A DNA stretch of 64,000 nt from Verrucosispora sioxanthis (GTDB lineage: Bacteria > Actinomycetota > Actinomycetes > Mycobacteriales > Micromonosporaceae): NCBI RefSeq assembly GCF_010560025.1, contig NZ_SAIY01000004.1, forward strand, positions 434,001-498,000. Direction: 5' to 3'. The translations under genes and the position numbers were made by a program. Within the stretch, counting starts at the first letter, position 1. Each line of letters begins with the position of its first letter. A model generated the notes under the pieces. It saw only the letters and a list, made by a program, of their open reading frames with translations. It was not told the origin of the DNA and made no database searches. Below, one piece after another: positions 1 to 9,028 of this stretch.

Positions 1-59
1 CTGGTAACCGAAACTGCAACGAGGGAACCCTACCACGGATCCGGCGACACGCCAGTGTT

Positions 60-3000
60 TCACGTCGACTCGGGAACCGATCTGATCAACGCGGTCAGTC
101 CCTCGACGTCGAGCAGGTCCGCCGGCCGAACGGTCGCCCCGTCCCGCACGTAGTGGAACGCCGCGCCTACCCGGTCGACGGGCACACCGGCCAGCTCCGC
201 CCAGGCCAACCGGTAGACCGCCAGCTGCACCGCCGCCACCTCGGCGGCGGTGCCCTCCGGCCGCGCGCCGGTCTTCCAGTCGACCACGTCGAAGCGGTCG
301 CCGGGCCGGCGGAACACGGCGTCCATCCGGCCGCGTACCACCACCCCGCCGATCACCGTGGCGAAGGGCACCTCCACCTCGGCCGGGGTGCGGTCCGCCC
401 ACTCGCTGGCCAGGAAGCGCCGTTGCAGCTCGGCCAGTTCCTCGTCCGGCGCCGCGTCGGCGTCCGCCGCCCCCGGCAGTTCGTCCGTGTCGAGCAACCG
501 GTCCGCACCGAACCGCTGCTCCAGCCAGGCGTGGAACGCGGTGCCCCGGCGGGCGTACGGGTTGGGCTCGGTCGGCATCGGGCGGCGCAGTGCCCGGGCC
601 AGCCCGGCCGGATCCCGGCGCAACGCGACGAGTTGCGTCACCGACAGCTGCTCGGGCAGCGACACCTCGACCGGGCCGGCGAGCCGGCTCAACTCCGCCC
701 GCTCGGCCAGCAGCAGATCGGCCTCCCGCCGCCACCGGAGCACCTCCGGATCCGCCTCGGCCGGGTCGTCCGGCCGGTCCTCGTCGTCGGCGTCGCCGTC
801 GGTCAGGAAACGGCGGACCAGCGCGGCGGCCTCGGCCAACACCGGACGGCGGGGACCGAGCGGGTCGGCGGGCCACTCGGCCCGCAGTACCACCTCGGTG
901 GTCGGGTTGGCCGCGTCCGGCGCGGGTTCCGGGGTCCACTCGTCGACCAGGTGACCGGGACCGCCGGTCAGGCAGGCGTCGTGCACCTCGCGCAGCAGCG
1001 GCGACGGGCCGCGCGGCCGTTTGGTGCCCTCACCCCACCAGTGGCCGGAGCAGAGCAGCAGGCGCCGAGGCCGGGTCACCGCCACGTACGCCAGCCGTCG
1101 CTCCTCCCGCTCGTCGTGGGCGCGCCAGGCGTCGGCGAAATCCTCCACCGCCCGGGCCACCCCACGCTGGTCGTCCACCTCGGCCAGGGCCAGCTCGGGC
1201 AGCCCGTCGGCGTCGCCACGCAGTGGGAACGGCAGCACGCCCAGGCCGCCGAGCCAGTGGTCCGAGTTGCGGACCGGTCCCGGCCACACGCCACGACTCA
1301 GCCCGGCCACCGCCACCACGTCCCACTCCAGTCCCTTGGCGGCGTGGGCGGTGAGGATCTGCACCGCCCCCTCGACCACCTCCACCTCGCCTGGCGCGAG
1401 ACCGCGCTCCTCGTCCTCGGCGGCGGCGAGATAGGCCAGGAACCCGGCGAGCGTGGCGGCCGGTGACTCGCCGCTGAACCGGGCGGCCACGTCACCCAAC
1501 GCGTCCAGATGGCCCCGGGCCAGTCCGGCGTCACCCGCACCGTCGCGGCCGGCCCGCACCGCCACCTCCACGTCCAGCCCGGTGGTCCGCTCCACGTCCG
1601 CGATGAGTTCCGGCAGGGTCTGGTCCAACCGGTAGCGGAGCAGGCCCAGTTCCCGCGCGTACGCGCGCAGTCGCGCGTAGCCCTCGGCCGAGTACGCCTG
1701 CGCCGGCCCCAGGTCGGCGAGCGCCTCCACCAGGGTCGCCTCGTCGAGGCGATCGGGGGTGATCTCCGGAGCGCCGTCGTCGGCGAGCCGGCGACGCGCC
1801 GCCGCGATGGCCCGGGCCCGGCGGTGCAGGGCCACCAGGTCCCGTGGCCCGATCCGCCACCGCGCACCGGTCAGCAACCGCAGCAACGCGGCACCGTCGG
1901 TCGGATCGGCCAGCACACGCAGGGTGCAGACCACGTCGCGTACCTCGGGAGTGTCCAGCAGGCCACCGAGCCCGACCACCTCGACCGGCAGGCCGCGTTC
2001 GCGCAGCGCCGCCGCGATCGCCGGGATCTGGCTGCGCAGCCGGACCAGCACCGCCGTGGTCGGCCGTCGGGTCACCGGGATCTGCTCGGGTAGCACGCCC
2101 GGGGTGCCGGCCGCGCCCCGCCAGGCGGCCAGCAGGCTGTCGGCGATCCACTCGGCCTCGTCGGCGTACGTCGGCAGCAGCGCGCAGTGCACCGTGCCGG
2201 CGGCGGCTCCACGCGGGCTGCGGTGCGGGATCGGGTCGTCGACGCCGAACGCGGCGTGCAGCTCGGGCACCTGGGCCCCGGCCGCGCGCAGCGGCGTGGC
2301 CAGCGCGTTGGCCACCGCCAGGATCTCCGGTCGGTTGCGCCAACTGGTGGTCAACCCGAGCACCCGGGCCGGTGCACCGTCGGCCCGGGCGAACTCGGTC
2401 GGGAAACGGTCGAGGGTGCCGGCGCTGGCTCCCCGCCAGCCGTAGATCGACTGGCAGGGATCACCCACCGCGGTCACCGGGTGTCCGCCGCCGAACAACG
2501 CCTTGAGCAGCACCACCTGGGCGTGGCTGGTGTCCTGGTACTCGTCGAGCAGCACCACTCGGTAACGGCTGCGCTCGATCTCACCGACGCCGGGATGGTC
2601 CCGGGCCACCCGGGCGGCCCGGGCGAGCTGGTCGGCGAAGTCCATCGCCTCGAAATCGTCCTTGCGGCGGGCGTACCCGCGCACCAGCGGCAGCAGCTTC
2701 AACCGGGTCTGCTGCAGGGCGAGGGCCTTGCGTACCCCGGCGTAGACCCGCCCCGGACGCGACTGCACGTCGGCGAAGAACCGGCCGGTCCAGGCGGCCA
2801 GCTCGTCCGGGTCGACCAGGTGCTCGTCCAACTCGCCGGCGAGCGCCAGGACCGCGTCGGTGACCGTGCTCGGCATCCGGTCCACCTCGGACATGTCCCC
2901 GTCGTAGTTACGCACGATCAGGTCGACCAGCTGCCAGCGGGAGGCCTCGGTCAGCAGCCGGGTGGAGGGCTCGTAGCCGGCGCGCAGACCGTGCTCGGTG

Positions 3001-3422
3001 ACGATCCGCCCGGCGTACGAGTGGTAGGTGGCCACGGTCGGTTCGCCGGTGAGCGGGTCGTCGAGCGGGTTGCGCTCCCGGCGACCCAACCGGCGGACCA
3101 ACTGGTCGAGTCGGACGCGTACCCGGTGCGCCAGCTCACCGGCGGCCTTGCGGGTGAAGGTGAGGCCGAGCACCTGCTCCGGCCGGACGTACGAGTTGGC
3201 CACCAACCACACCACCCGGGCGGCCATCGTCTCGGTCTTGCCGGAGCCCGCACCGGCGACCACCAGCAGCGGCTCCACCGGCGCGGCGATGATCGCCGCC
3301 TGTTCCCGGGTGGGAGCGGGCAGCCGGAGCAGCTTCGCCAGCTCCACCGGCGTGTACCGGGGGCCCGCGTCGGCGGCCCGGGGCGCCGGCGGGACCGGCT
3401 CGAACAGGGTGGGCTGGGTCAC
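60..3422 (-). CDS. adnA: ATP-dependent helicase-nuclease, AdnA-type subunit
   Basis: A 1120-residue UvrD/RecB-family protein, the expected length for AdnA, which with AdnB forms the actinobacterial dimeric motor-nuclease that resects double-strand breaks. Walker A (AGAGSGKT, residues 56-63) is followed by the Q/T-rich helicase motifs, the DExx box LLDEYQDTS, a late helicase motif TAHAAKGLEWD, and a C-terminal RecB-type PD-(D/E)xK nuclease with GRMDAV and VVDWKTG, all apparently intact. The open frame extends far upstream, but a GTG at 3420-3422 overlaps the TGA of the upstream gene (GTGA) and begins the family-typical sequence MTQPTLFEP, so this start is chosen. Translational coupling to adnB is expected. 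The stop lies 59 bases from the window edge, and nothing is seen in those bases. Confidence 0.9.
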   Translation of the reverse strand: MTQPTLFEPVPPAPRAADAGPRYTPVELAKLLRLPAPTREQAAIIAAPVEPLLVVAGAGSGKTETMAARVVWLVANSYVRPEQVLGLTFTRKAAGELAHRVRVRLDQLVRRLGRRERNPLDDPLTGEPTVATYHSYAGRIVTEHGLRAGYEPSTRLLTEASRWQLVDLIVRNYDGDMSEVDRMPSTVTDAVLALAGELDEHLVDPDELAAWTGRFFADVQSRPGRVYAGVRKALALQQTRLKLLPLVRGYARRKDDFEAMDFADQLARAARVARDHPGVGEIERSRYRVVLLDEYQDTSHAQVVLLKALFGGGHPVTAVGDPCQSIYGWRGASAGTLDRFPTEFARADGAPARVLGLTTSWRNRPEILAVANALATPLRAAGAQVPELHAAFGVDDPIPHRSPRGAAAGTVHCALLPTYADEAEWIADSLLAAWRGAAGTPGVLPEQIPVTRRPTTAVLVRLRSQIPAIAAALRERGLPVEVVGLGGLLDTPEVRDVVCTLRVLADPTDGAALLRLLTGARWRIGPRDLVALHRRARAIAAARRRLADDGAPEITPDRLDEATLVEALADLGPAQAYSAEGYARLRAYARELGLLRYRLDQTLPELIADVERTTGLDVEVAVRAGRDGAGDAGLARGHLDALGDVAARFSGESPAATLAGFLAYLAAAEDEERGLAPGEVEVVEGAVQILTAHAAKGLEWDVVAVAGLSRGVWPGPVRNSDHWLGGLGVLPFPLRGDADGLPELALAEVDDQRGVARAVEDFADAWRAHDEREERRLAYVAVTRPRRLLLCSGHWWGEGTKRPRGPSPLLREVHDACLTGGPGHLVDEWTPEPAPDAANPTTEVVLRAEWPADPLGPRRPVLAEAAALVRRFLTDGDADDEDRPDDPAEADPEVLRWRREADLLLAERAELSRLAGPVEVSLPEQLSVTQLVALRRDPAGLARALRRPMPTEPNPYARRGTAFHAWLEQRFGADRLLDTDELPGAADADAAPDEELAELQRRFLASEWADRTPAEVEVPFATVIGGVVVRGRMDAVFRRPGDRFDVVDWKTGARPEGTAAEVAAVQLAVYRLAWAELAGVPVDRVGAAFHYVRDGATVRPADLLDVEGLTALIRSVPEST

Positions 3423-6400
3423 GGCTCGACCACCTGCCGACCCTGACCCGACACCGGACAGCTGCTGCGGACCGGACAGACCCGACACTTCGAGTTGGCG
3501 ACCGCCGCGAAGGTCGCGGCGGCCATGGTTTCGGCGGTGCGACGCACCAGCGCGGTCGCCCAACCGGCCTCGGGCCCGTCGGTGGCGGGTGGCTGGGCCT
3601 GCTCGCGGGCGTCCTTCGCGCCGGTGCCGAGCTGCACGAGTGCCGCGCCGCCGGGCTCGTCGCCGAACTCGGCGAACGCGCCGGCCTCCACCGCCGCCTG
3701 GTACGCACCCAGTTGCGGGTGCTCGGCCACCTCTCCCTCGGTGACCGCGGTGGACTTGCCGGTCTTGAGGTCGACCACCACCAGCCGGCCGTCCGCGTCG
3801 ACCTCCAACCGGTCGACCCGGCCGGTCAACTCGACCGGCCGGTGCGGGTCGTCGAGGCGTACCGCGAACTCCTGTTCGATGGCGAGCAACCGGCGCGGGT
3901 TGGCGGCCAGCCAGCGCAGCAACTTGTCGACCATCGCCTCGGCGCGGGCCTGCTCCGGACCGACCATCCACCGCGCGGCCAGTTCGATCGCGTCGAAGCG
4001 CGCGGCCACGTACTCCAGCAGCGTCTCCCGGTCGGCCTGGGCCTCCTCGGCGAGCATCGCCGCCGCGTGCACCAGGTTGCCGACACCCTGCGCGGTGCTG
4101 GCCGGTGCGCTGCCGCCGTGCCGTTCCAGCAGCCACCGCAGGCTGCACCGCAGCGCGCTCTCCATTCCCGACGGGGTCACCCGCACCGGCTCGCCGTCGT
4201 CGACAAGCGGTCGGTCGTCGGAGAGCGGGCGCAGCCCCCACCAGTCGTCGGGATGCGCACCGGACACTCCGGCGGCGGCCAGCCGCCGTTCGGCCGCCGC
4301 CGCGCGCCGCCGGGCGACCAGCGCCGCCGGATCGACGACCGCGGTACGCAGCTCCGCCACCAGCGCGGGCAGCGTGAGCGCCCGGGGCGGCCGGCGCTCA
4401 GCAGCAGCCGGCCCGACCCAGGCGGCCCGATCTCGTGAAGTCCACGGCGGGCCGTCGACGCCTCGTGATCCGGAGGTGGCGTCCGGTGGCCAGGAGTGGC
4501 GGCGGACCGGCGGACCCGTCTTTGCATCGCCGGGTCATCAGGCGCATTCGTAAGAAACGTAGGTTGCTCACTCGTGTGGTCGCCGTGAGGCGGAGAGGCG
4601 ACCGCGCCCGATAACAGCCGCCGCCGGCATAGTCCACCGCGACGTGGAACAACCGCCACGCTCCTCGTCGAGCAACGCCGAGGTCTGCCCGACCACGGTG
4701 GCCACCGCCGCGCCGTCCCCTCGGCCGGCCAGCACGTCGACCAGGCGCTCCGAGCCGAGCAGGCTGCCACGCAGCCGCAGATCCGGCCAGACGCCTTCCT
4801 GCACCCCGGCCACCGCGACCAGATCCCATTCGAGTCCCTTGGCCGCGTGCGCGGTGAGCAGCCGCACGGCGTCGCCCCGGTCGGCGGTCGGTGCGAGCGT
4901 GTCGGCCGGCAGCTCCTGACCGAGCACGTGGTCGAGGAACACCTCGGTACGCGCGCCCGGCAACCGGTCGGTGAACCGGGCGGCGGCGTCGAAGAGAACC
5001 AGCGGCGTCCCGTCACCCAGTCGGCCGCCTCGGCCCGGCGACGCGGGCAGGAGATCGCCCTCGCCGGCCCGCTGCCCGCGGGCCCCGGAATCAACGGCCG
5101 ACCTGTCGGCCAGGCCGCTGGCCCGCCACCTGGCTCAGAGGACCTCCTCCGCGGTGGCGGCGGCCAGTCGGCCGCCTCCCCGGGCCACAGCCCGGCCACT
5201 GTCTGTGCCGGTTCCGCCCAACGCGCCGCTCGACTCGGAAAGCTCGTCCCGGTCGCGGAGCGCCTCGATGATCAGCTCCGGAGAGACTCAGAGCGGTCAC
5301 CCCGCCAGGGCAGGCGCGCACCAGGCCTACCGCCGCAGCCATCTTTCAGCCAGCGGGTGTCGGCACCACCGAGCGGCGGTGAGTGCAACCAACGCCACGA
5401 CGGCATCACCGCTCCGGCTCCAGCGCGCAACGCAGCGGGCGCAGCGGCATGACCGCCGGTTGCAGGTGCAGCGGCAGATCCCTCGCCATGCACCTGCCAC
5501 GGTCGCCGGCCTTCGTGCAGCGCCCGACGCAGCCCCGGCAGTTGCCGGGCGGTGGGCGGACCAGCACCTGCCGCCATCCGCGACCACGGCGCCGTCGAGA
5601 GGCGGGTGCGCCGCGTAGCGCCGTGCGCCAGCCACCTCTCGGCGCTGGTCGGAGAACGTGCCACCTCCACGGTCCCCGCCGGGCGTCGACGATCATAACC
5701 GCCGGTGCCACGCAGCCAGTCCGCGCCGCCGGGCCAGCGCGCGGTGGCGGCCAGCAGCCACCGCTCGCCCGCGCGGTAACTGGTGCTCAGCAACACCTGG
5801 GCAGCCAGCGCATGCCGGAAGGCGGGTGCAGGGCCGGCGGGAAATTGCGGAAAGGACGTCACGCCGCGGATCAGCGCCCCGGAAGCACGTCGAGGAGTCG
5901 GGGTCGGCGAAGGCGACCGAGCGAACCGCCGTACCGTGTCCAGCAGCTCCAGCTGCGCCGGACCGGTGTCCGGCCAGCGCTCGTCGACAGCAGACGTGCG
6001 CCAGCCGGCGTCGGCAGCCAGCAGCTCCGGATCGTCGGCCTGGCATTCCGGTGGCGGCCCAGGACCAATCTCCGCCGGGTCGTAGGCGACCAGCGCGGTT
6101 GGCCACGTCGCGCAGGGCCAGCACGGCGACGTACTGCCGGAGGAACCGGGCGGCAGGCCAAACCAGTCGGCGCGGCCGAAGCCGGCGCTCGCCGAGCCGG
6201 GCCAGCTCGACCAGGCCCACCCACTCGGCACGCATCGGCAGGTCGCGCGCGGCGCTGGGCGGCGATGCCCCGGGTGCCCAGCGCCGGCCGCGGGTCGTGA
6301 CCAGCGGCCAGCGGGTCGTCGTCGGAGCTCCCCGTCGGGTTCCGCACCGACGACGTCAAGCAACTCGCGGATGATCAGATCCTGCTCCGGGCCGGTTAGC

Positions 6401-6901
6401 AGCCGGGGTGACAGCTCGCCGCGCTCGGCGGCAGCCCGCCGCAGCCCGAGGCGTACGCGGGAAAGGTGCGCACCAGCGGCTCGCGCAGCACCCAGCTGAC
6501 CGGTCGCGGCGATCCGCGCCGATCCGGTGCCGCAGGTCGGCGGCGGCTGGTCAGCACCGCGGATCCGCTCCGGGTCGACTCCCTCGGCGACGCGGGCGGC
6601 GACCGCCTCGACGAGGTCAGGTCTTTGCCTGCCGGTGCTGGGCGCCCAGGACGAGCATCCGGACCGGCGGCGGTGTGCGCGACACCTCCGCCTGTCGCGG
6701 ATCGACCAGCCCGGCGCCGAGGGTGCCTGCCCCGGTGCCGCCCTGACCCGGCGCGACCTGGCCCGACACAACGGCCAGGGCCGCCTGACCCGGCGGGGGC
6801 CCGGTGCGGCCTGCGGATGGGCGGCAGCCGGGCGACCCGGCGGACGGGCCGTTCCCCTCGGTCGGCCCGGCGGGCCGACGCACCAACCGGTACGCCTGCA
6901 T
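3419..6901 (-). pseudogene. adnB: AdnB-type helicase-nuclease subunit, broken by many frameshifts
   Basis: The start is ATG 6901 (MQAYRLVRR, typical of AdnB). Recognisable AdnB pieces follow in order but scattered over all three minus-strand frames: LVEAVAARVAEGVDPER after a garbled Walker A near 6610-6650, LLTGPEQDLIIRELLDVV, VLLSTSYRAG, the motif LLTAHAAKGLEWDLVAVAG near 4830, and SALLDEER. Only the last part, from about 4475 to 3419, stays in one frame. It holds a RecB-like nuclease module with LTGRVDRLE, VVVDLKTGK and a Cys cluster CRVCPVRSSC that could bind an Fe-S cluster. At least eight frame changes are needed, many compensating each other. Either the gene is dead or this ~2.5 kb stretch is badly sequenced; I cannot tell which. 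A nuclease fragment could start at GTG 4360 (313 aa). Confidence 0.85.
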
Positions 6902-7087
6902 CCCGCCATCCCATCACGGCCCTGCGACACCGCCCGACCCGCCACACCCGGGTCCGGTCAGCACCCGCGCTCGACATGCGGCAAGTCGGGGGCTTGCGCT
7001 CGGCGGGAAGGCCCGGTTCGCCGCATCCGGAGCCGATCATCCGCCCACGGACCGCGTCGACGGGGTGCCAGGGCCCGGCCGGGCGGT

Positions 7088-7633
7088 TCAGGTGAGCTGG
7101 GACTCGATGAGGTCGAGGGCAGCGGGGACGGTGTCGACCGACCGGAGCAGATCGAAGCCGGCGGGCTTGAGAAATGTCTGGTCGGTCAGGTCGCGCAGCC
7201 AGGCCAGCAGCGGGTCGTAGAAGCCGTCGGTGTCGACAAGCACCATCGGCTTGTGGTGCAGGGCGAGCGTCGCGGTGGTCCACACCTCGAAGAGTTCGTC
7301 GAGCGTGCCGAGCCCGCCGGGGAGGGTGAGGAACGCGTCCGACTTCTCGATCATCAGGATCTTCCGGCTGGCCATCGACTCGGTGACCAGCAGTTCATCC
7401 GAGGCGAGGTCGGCGACCTCCAGGTCGACAAGCGCCTGCGGGATCACGCCGACCGTGCGGCCTCCCGCAGCGCGTGCGCCGTTGACCAACGCGCCCATCA
7501 TCCCGACGCAGCCGCCCCCACTGACCAGCGTGTGCCCGCGTCGAGCGATCTCCGCGCCGGTGTCGGCCGCCAGGTCGAGCCAACGCTTGTCGAGCGTGCG
7601 GGAGGACGCGCAGAACACGCAGATCGCGGCCAC
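7088..7633 (-). CDS. LOG-family protein (cytokinin riboside monophosphate phosphoribohydrolase-like)
   Basis: This 181-residue Rossmann-like protein of the TIGR00730/LOG family has the two hallmark motifs: a nucleotide-binding SGGGCVGMMG near residue 40 and LPGGLGTLDELFE near residue 105. Family members hydrolyse nucleoside monophosphates to base plus ribose 5-phosphate; the true substrate in actinobacteria is usually unknown. The length is normal for the family. The GTG start at 7633 lies inside the 3' part of the upstream paralogue's frame, so the two open frames overlap by 239 bases, an unusual arrangement discussed under the next entry. The two paralogues are probably co-transcribed. Confidence 0.85.
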   Translation of the reverse strand: MAAICVFCASSRTLDKRWLDLAADTGAEIARRGHTLVSGGGCVGMMGALVNGARAAGGRTVGVIPQALVDLEVADLASDELLVTESMASRKILMIEKSDAFLTLPGGLGTLDELFEVWTTATLALHHKPMVLVDTDGFYDPLLAWLRDLTDQTFLKPAGFDLLRSVDTVPAALDLIESQLT

Positions 7634-8672
7634 CGGTCAGCGCCCCGCAGGGTCGTCGGTCGCGGCCTGCGCGTCGGCTGCAACCTGCCGCCGGCAGCGG
7701 CCGTCCGTTGGCAGCGGCCTGCGCGTCTCCCGGCAGCCTGTCCCGCGGCAGCCCGTCCGTTGGCAGCGGCCTGCGCGTCTCCGGCAACCTGCCGCCCGCC
7801 GGCAGCGGCCGTCCGTTGAACGCCCGGTTCTCGACCGGCCCGGTGGTCGGCCCCGCGGCGGCCTGCTGGTCGGCGGCGACCCGGGCGACCGCTTCCTCGC
7901 GTACGGCCTCCTGCTCGGCGTTGAGGGCGGCCTCGGCCTCCACGATGTGCCGCACCGCCGCGGCGACGTCGTCGGTGACGCAGATCAGCTCCAGGTCGAC
8001 CGGGCCGATCTTGCCTTCGGCCGCCATCGTGTCACGCAGCCAGTCGAGCAAGCCCTGCCAGTAGTCCACGCCCATCAGCACCACCGGGAACCGGGTGACC
8101 TTCCCGGTCTGTACCAGGGTGAGCGCCTCGAAGAGTTCGTCCATGGTGCCGAACCCGCCGGGCAGCACCACGAACGCCTGGGCGTACTTGACGAACATGG
8201 TCTTGCGGGCGAAGAAGTAACGGAAGTCGATGGCCAGGTCGACCCACTCGTTGATGCCCTGCTCGAAGGGCAGTTCGATGCCCAGGCCGACGGAGTGGCC
8301 GCCGGCCTCGCTGGCCCCCCGGTTGGCCGCCTCCATCACACCCGGCCCGCCCCCGGTGATCACCGCGTAGCCGGCGCGGGCCAGCGCCGCGCCCAACGCC
8401 TCGGCGAGCTGGCACTCGGGGCTGTCCGGCTTGCTACGCGCCGAGCCGAAGACGCTGACCGCGGGCGGGAGGTCGGCGAGGGTGTCGAAGCCCTCCACGA
8501 ACTCGGAGAGGATGCGCAGCGCCCGCCAGGCGTCCTTCGTCTTCCAGTCGGCCCGCGCCCGGGAATCCAGCAACCGCTGGTCCGCAGTACTACTGGTGAT
8601 CGATTGGCGACGTAGTGTGACGGCGCCGCGATGCCGCTCCTGTCCTCGTTCGCGCCCGTTGCTCTGGGTCAT
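7395..8672 (-). CDS. LOG-family protein with low-complexity C-terminal extension
   Basis: A second LOG-family protein in a 425-residue frame. Residues 1 to about 280 form the normal family domain, with VSVFGSARS, ITGGGPGVMEAANRG and VVLPGGFGTMDELFEAL. Homologues usually end shortly after this. Here the frame runs on through a Pro/Arg-rich stretch encoded by direct repeats (7681-7818) and then about 79 codons out of frame across the start of the downstream LOG gene. The tail is therefore probably not a selected domain: a stop was lost, or an indel in the repeats carried the frame past it. The ATG at 8672 sits seven bases after a TACGGT box on the minus strand, suggesting a leaderless message. 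The catalytic part is secure; the C-terminus is not. Confidence 0.8.
   Translation of the reverse strand: MTQSNGRERGQERHRGAVTLRRQSITSSTADQRLLDSRARADWKTKDAWRALRILSEFVEGFDTLADLPPAVSVFGSARSKPDSPECQLAEALGAALARAGYAVITGGGPGVMEAANRGASEAGGHSVGLGIELPFEQGINEWVDLAIDFRYFFARKTMFVKYAQAFVVLPGGFGTMDELFEALTLVQTGKVTRFPVVLMGVDYWQGLLDWLRDTMAAEGKIGPVDLELICVTDDVAAAVRHIVEAEAALNAEQEAVREEAVARVAADQQAAAGPTTGPVENRAFNGRPLPAGGRLPETRRPLPTDGLPRDRLPGDAQAAANGRPLPAAGCSRRAGRDRRPCGALTGGRDLRVLRVLPHARQALARPGGRHRRGDRSTRAHAGQWGRLRRDDGRVGQRRTRCGRPHGRRDPAGACRPGGRRPRLG
7681..7818. repeat. Imperfect direct repeats in the tail of the LOG gene
   Basis: The block CCGTCCGTTGGCAGCGGCCT recurs at 7701 and 7753 (52-base period) and its first ten bases again at 7809. 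The flanking CAACCTGCCGCC motif appears at both ends. It encodes the low-complexity Pro/Arg-rich extension and is a likely site of slippage. Confidence 0.75.
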
Positions 8673-8679
8673 GGAAGCA

Positions 8680-8685
8680 ACCGTA
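8680..8685 (-). promoter_or_regulatory. -10 box of leaderless LOG gene
   Basis: TACGGT on the minus strand, seven bases upstream of ATG 8672, fits a TANNNT box with transcription starting at or next to the start codon. Confidence 0.5.
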
Positions 8686-8765
8686 GTGGAGTCGGACCGG
8701 AGAACCCGGCAAACACTTCGTGATCTTGTGCAACCAAATCGCTTTCCCGTACGTCTTACTATTCA

Positions 8766-8778
8766 CATACCGGGTATG
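8766..8778. promoter_or_regulatory. Dyad operator candidate CATACC-G-GGTATG
   Basis: A perfect palindrome of two 6-base arms round one G, in the divergent region between the LOG gene and a small ORF. Its core CATACCGGGTATGC matches 13 of 14 bases of the dyad at 14624-14642, so one regulator may bind both. Confidence 0.45.
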
Positions 8779-8811
8779 CCCCGGCACGCGGACTTCGGGG
8801 GAGGAGACAGC

Positions 8812-8964
8812 GTGATCAGCAACGACGAACGGGTCCGGATCCGCCGGCAGATGCAGCGGCGCATCCGCGACGTGGTGGCCGAGCGCCGCCGCGCCCGGCT
8901 GCTCGACAAGCCACCCGAGCCGCCGGCCGATCCCGGTGCCGAGTCCCACCTGACCACCGTCTGA
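8812..8964 (+). CDS. Small basic hypothetical protein, 50 aa
   Basis: A short frame starting at GTG 8812 with a strong purine-rich ribosome site (GGGGGAGGAGA) ending about four bases before it. The product MISNDERVRIRRQMQRRIR... is a single charged, Arg-rich helix-like segment followed by a Pro-rich tail (KPPEPPADPG). There is no signal peptide or membrane segment. Codon use (G/C third positions) fits a real gene. It is divergent from the LOG gene, shares the palindrome at 8766-8778 in its promoter region, and lies convergent with dapE. The function is unknown. The alternative is a non-coding stretch, but the Shine-Dalgarno sequence argues against that. Confidence 0.55.
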   Translation: MISNDERVRIRRQMQRRIRDVVAERRRARLLDKPPEPPADPGAESHLTTV

Positions 8965-9028
8965 CCCCGCACCGAACCGCCGGCCACGCCACCGCTGGTC
9001 GCGCCGCCGCCGGCCACGCCGTCGGTGG

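Noticed and set aside
153..1466. A 437-codon plus-strand frame opposite adnA
   Set aside because: It is the GC-bias shadow of adnA: low-complexity, no motifs and fully covered by a conserved gene on the other strand.
5383..7095. Several long plus-strand frames across the broken adnB region as possible novel genes
   Set aside because: They are Arg/Pro/Ala-rich, lack ribosome sites, and the minus strand carries recognisable AdnB segments.
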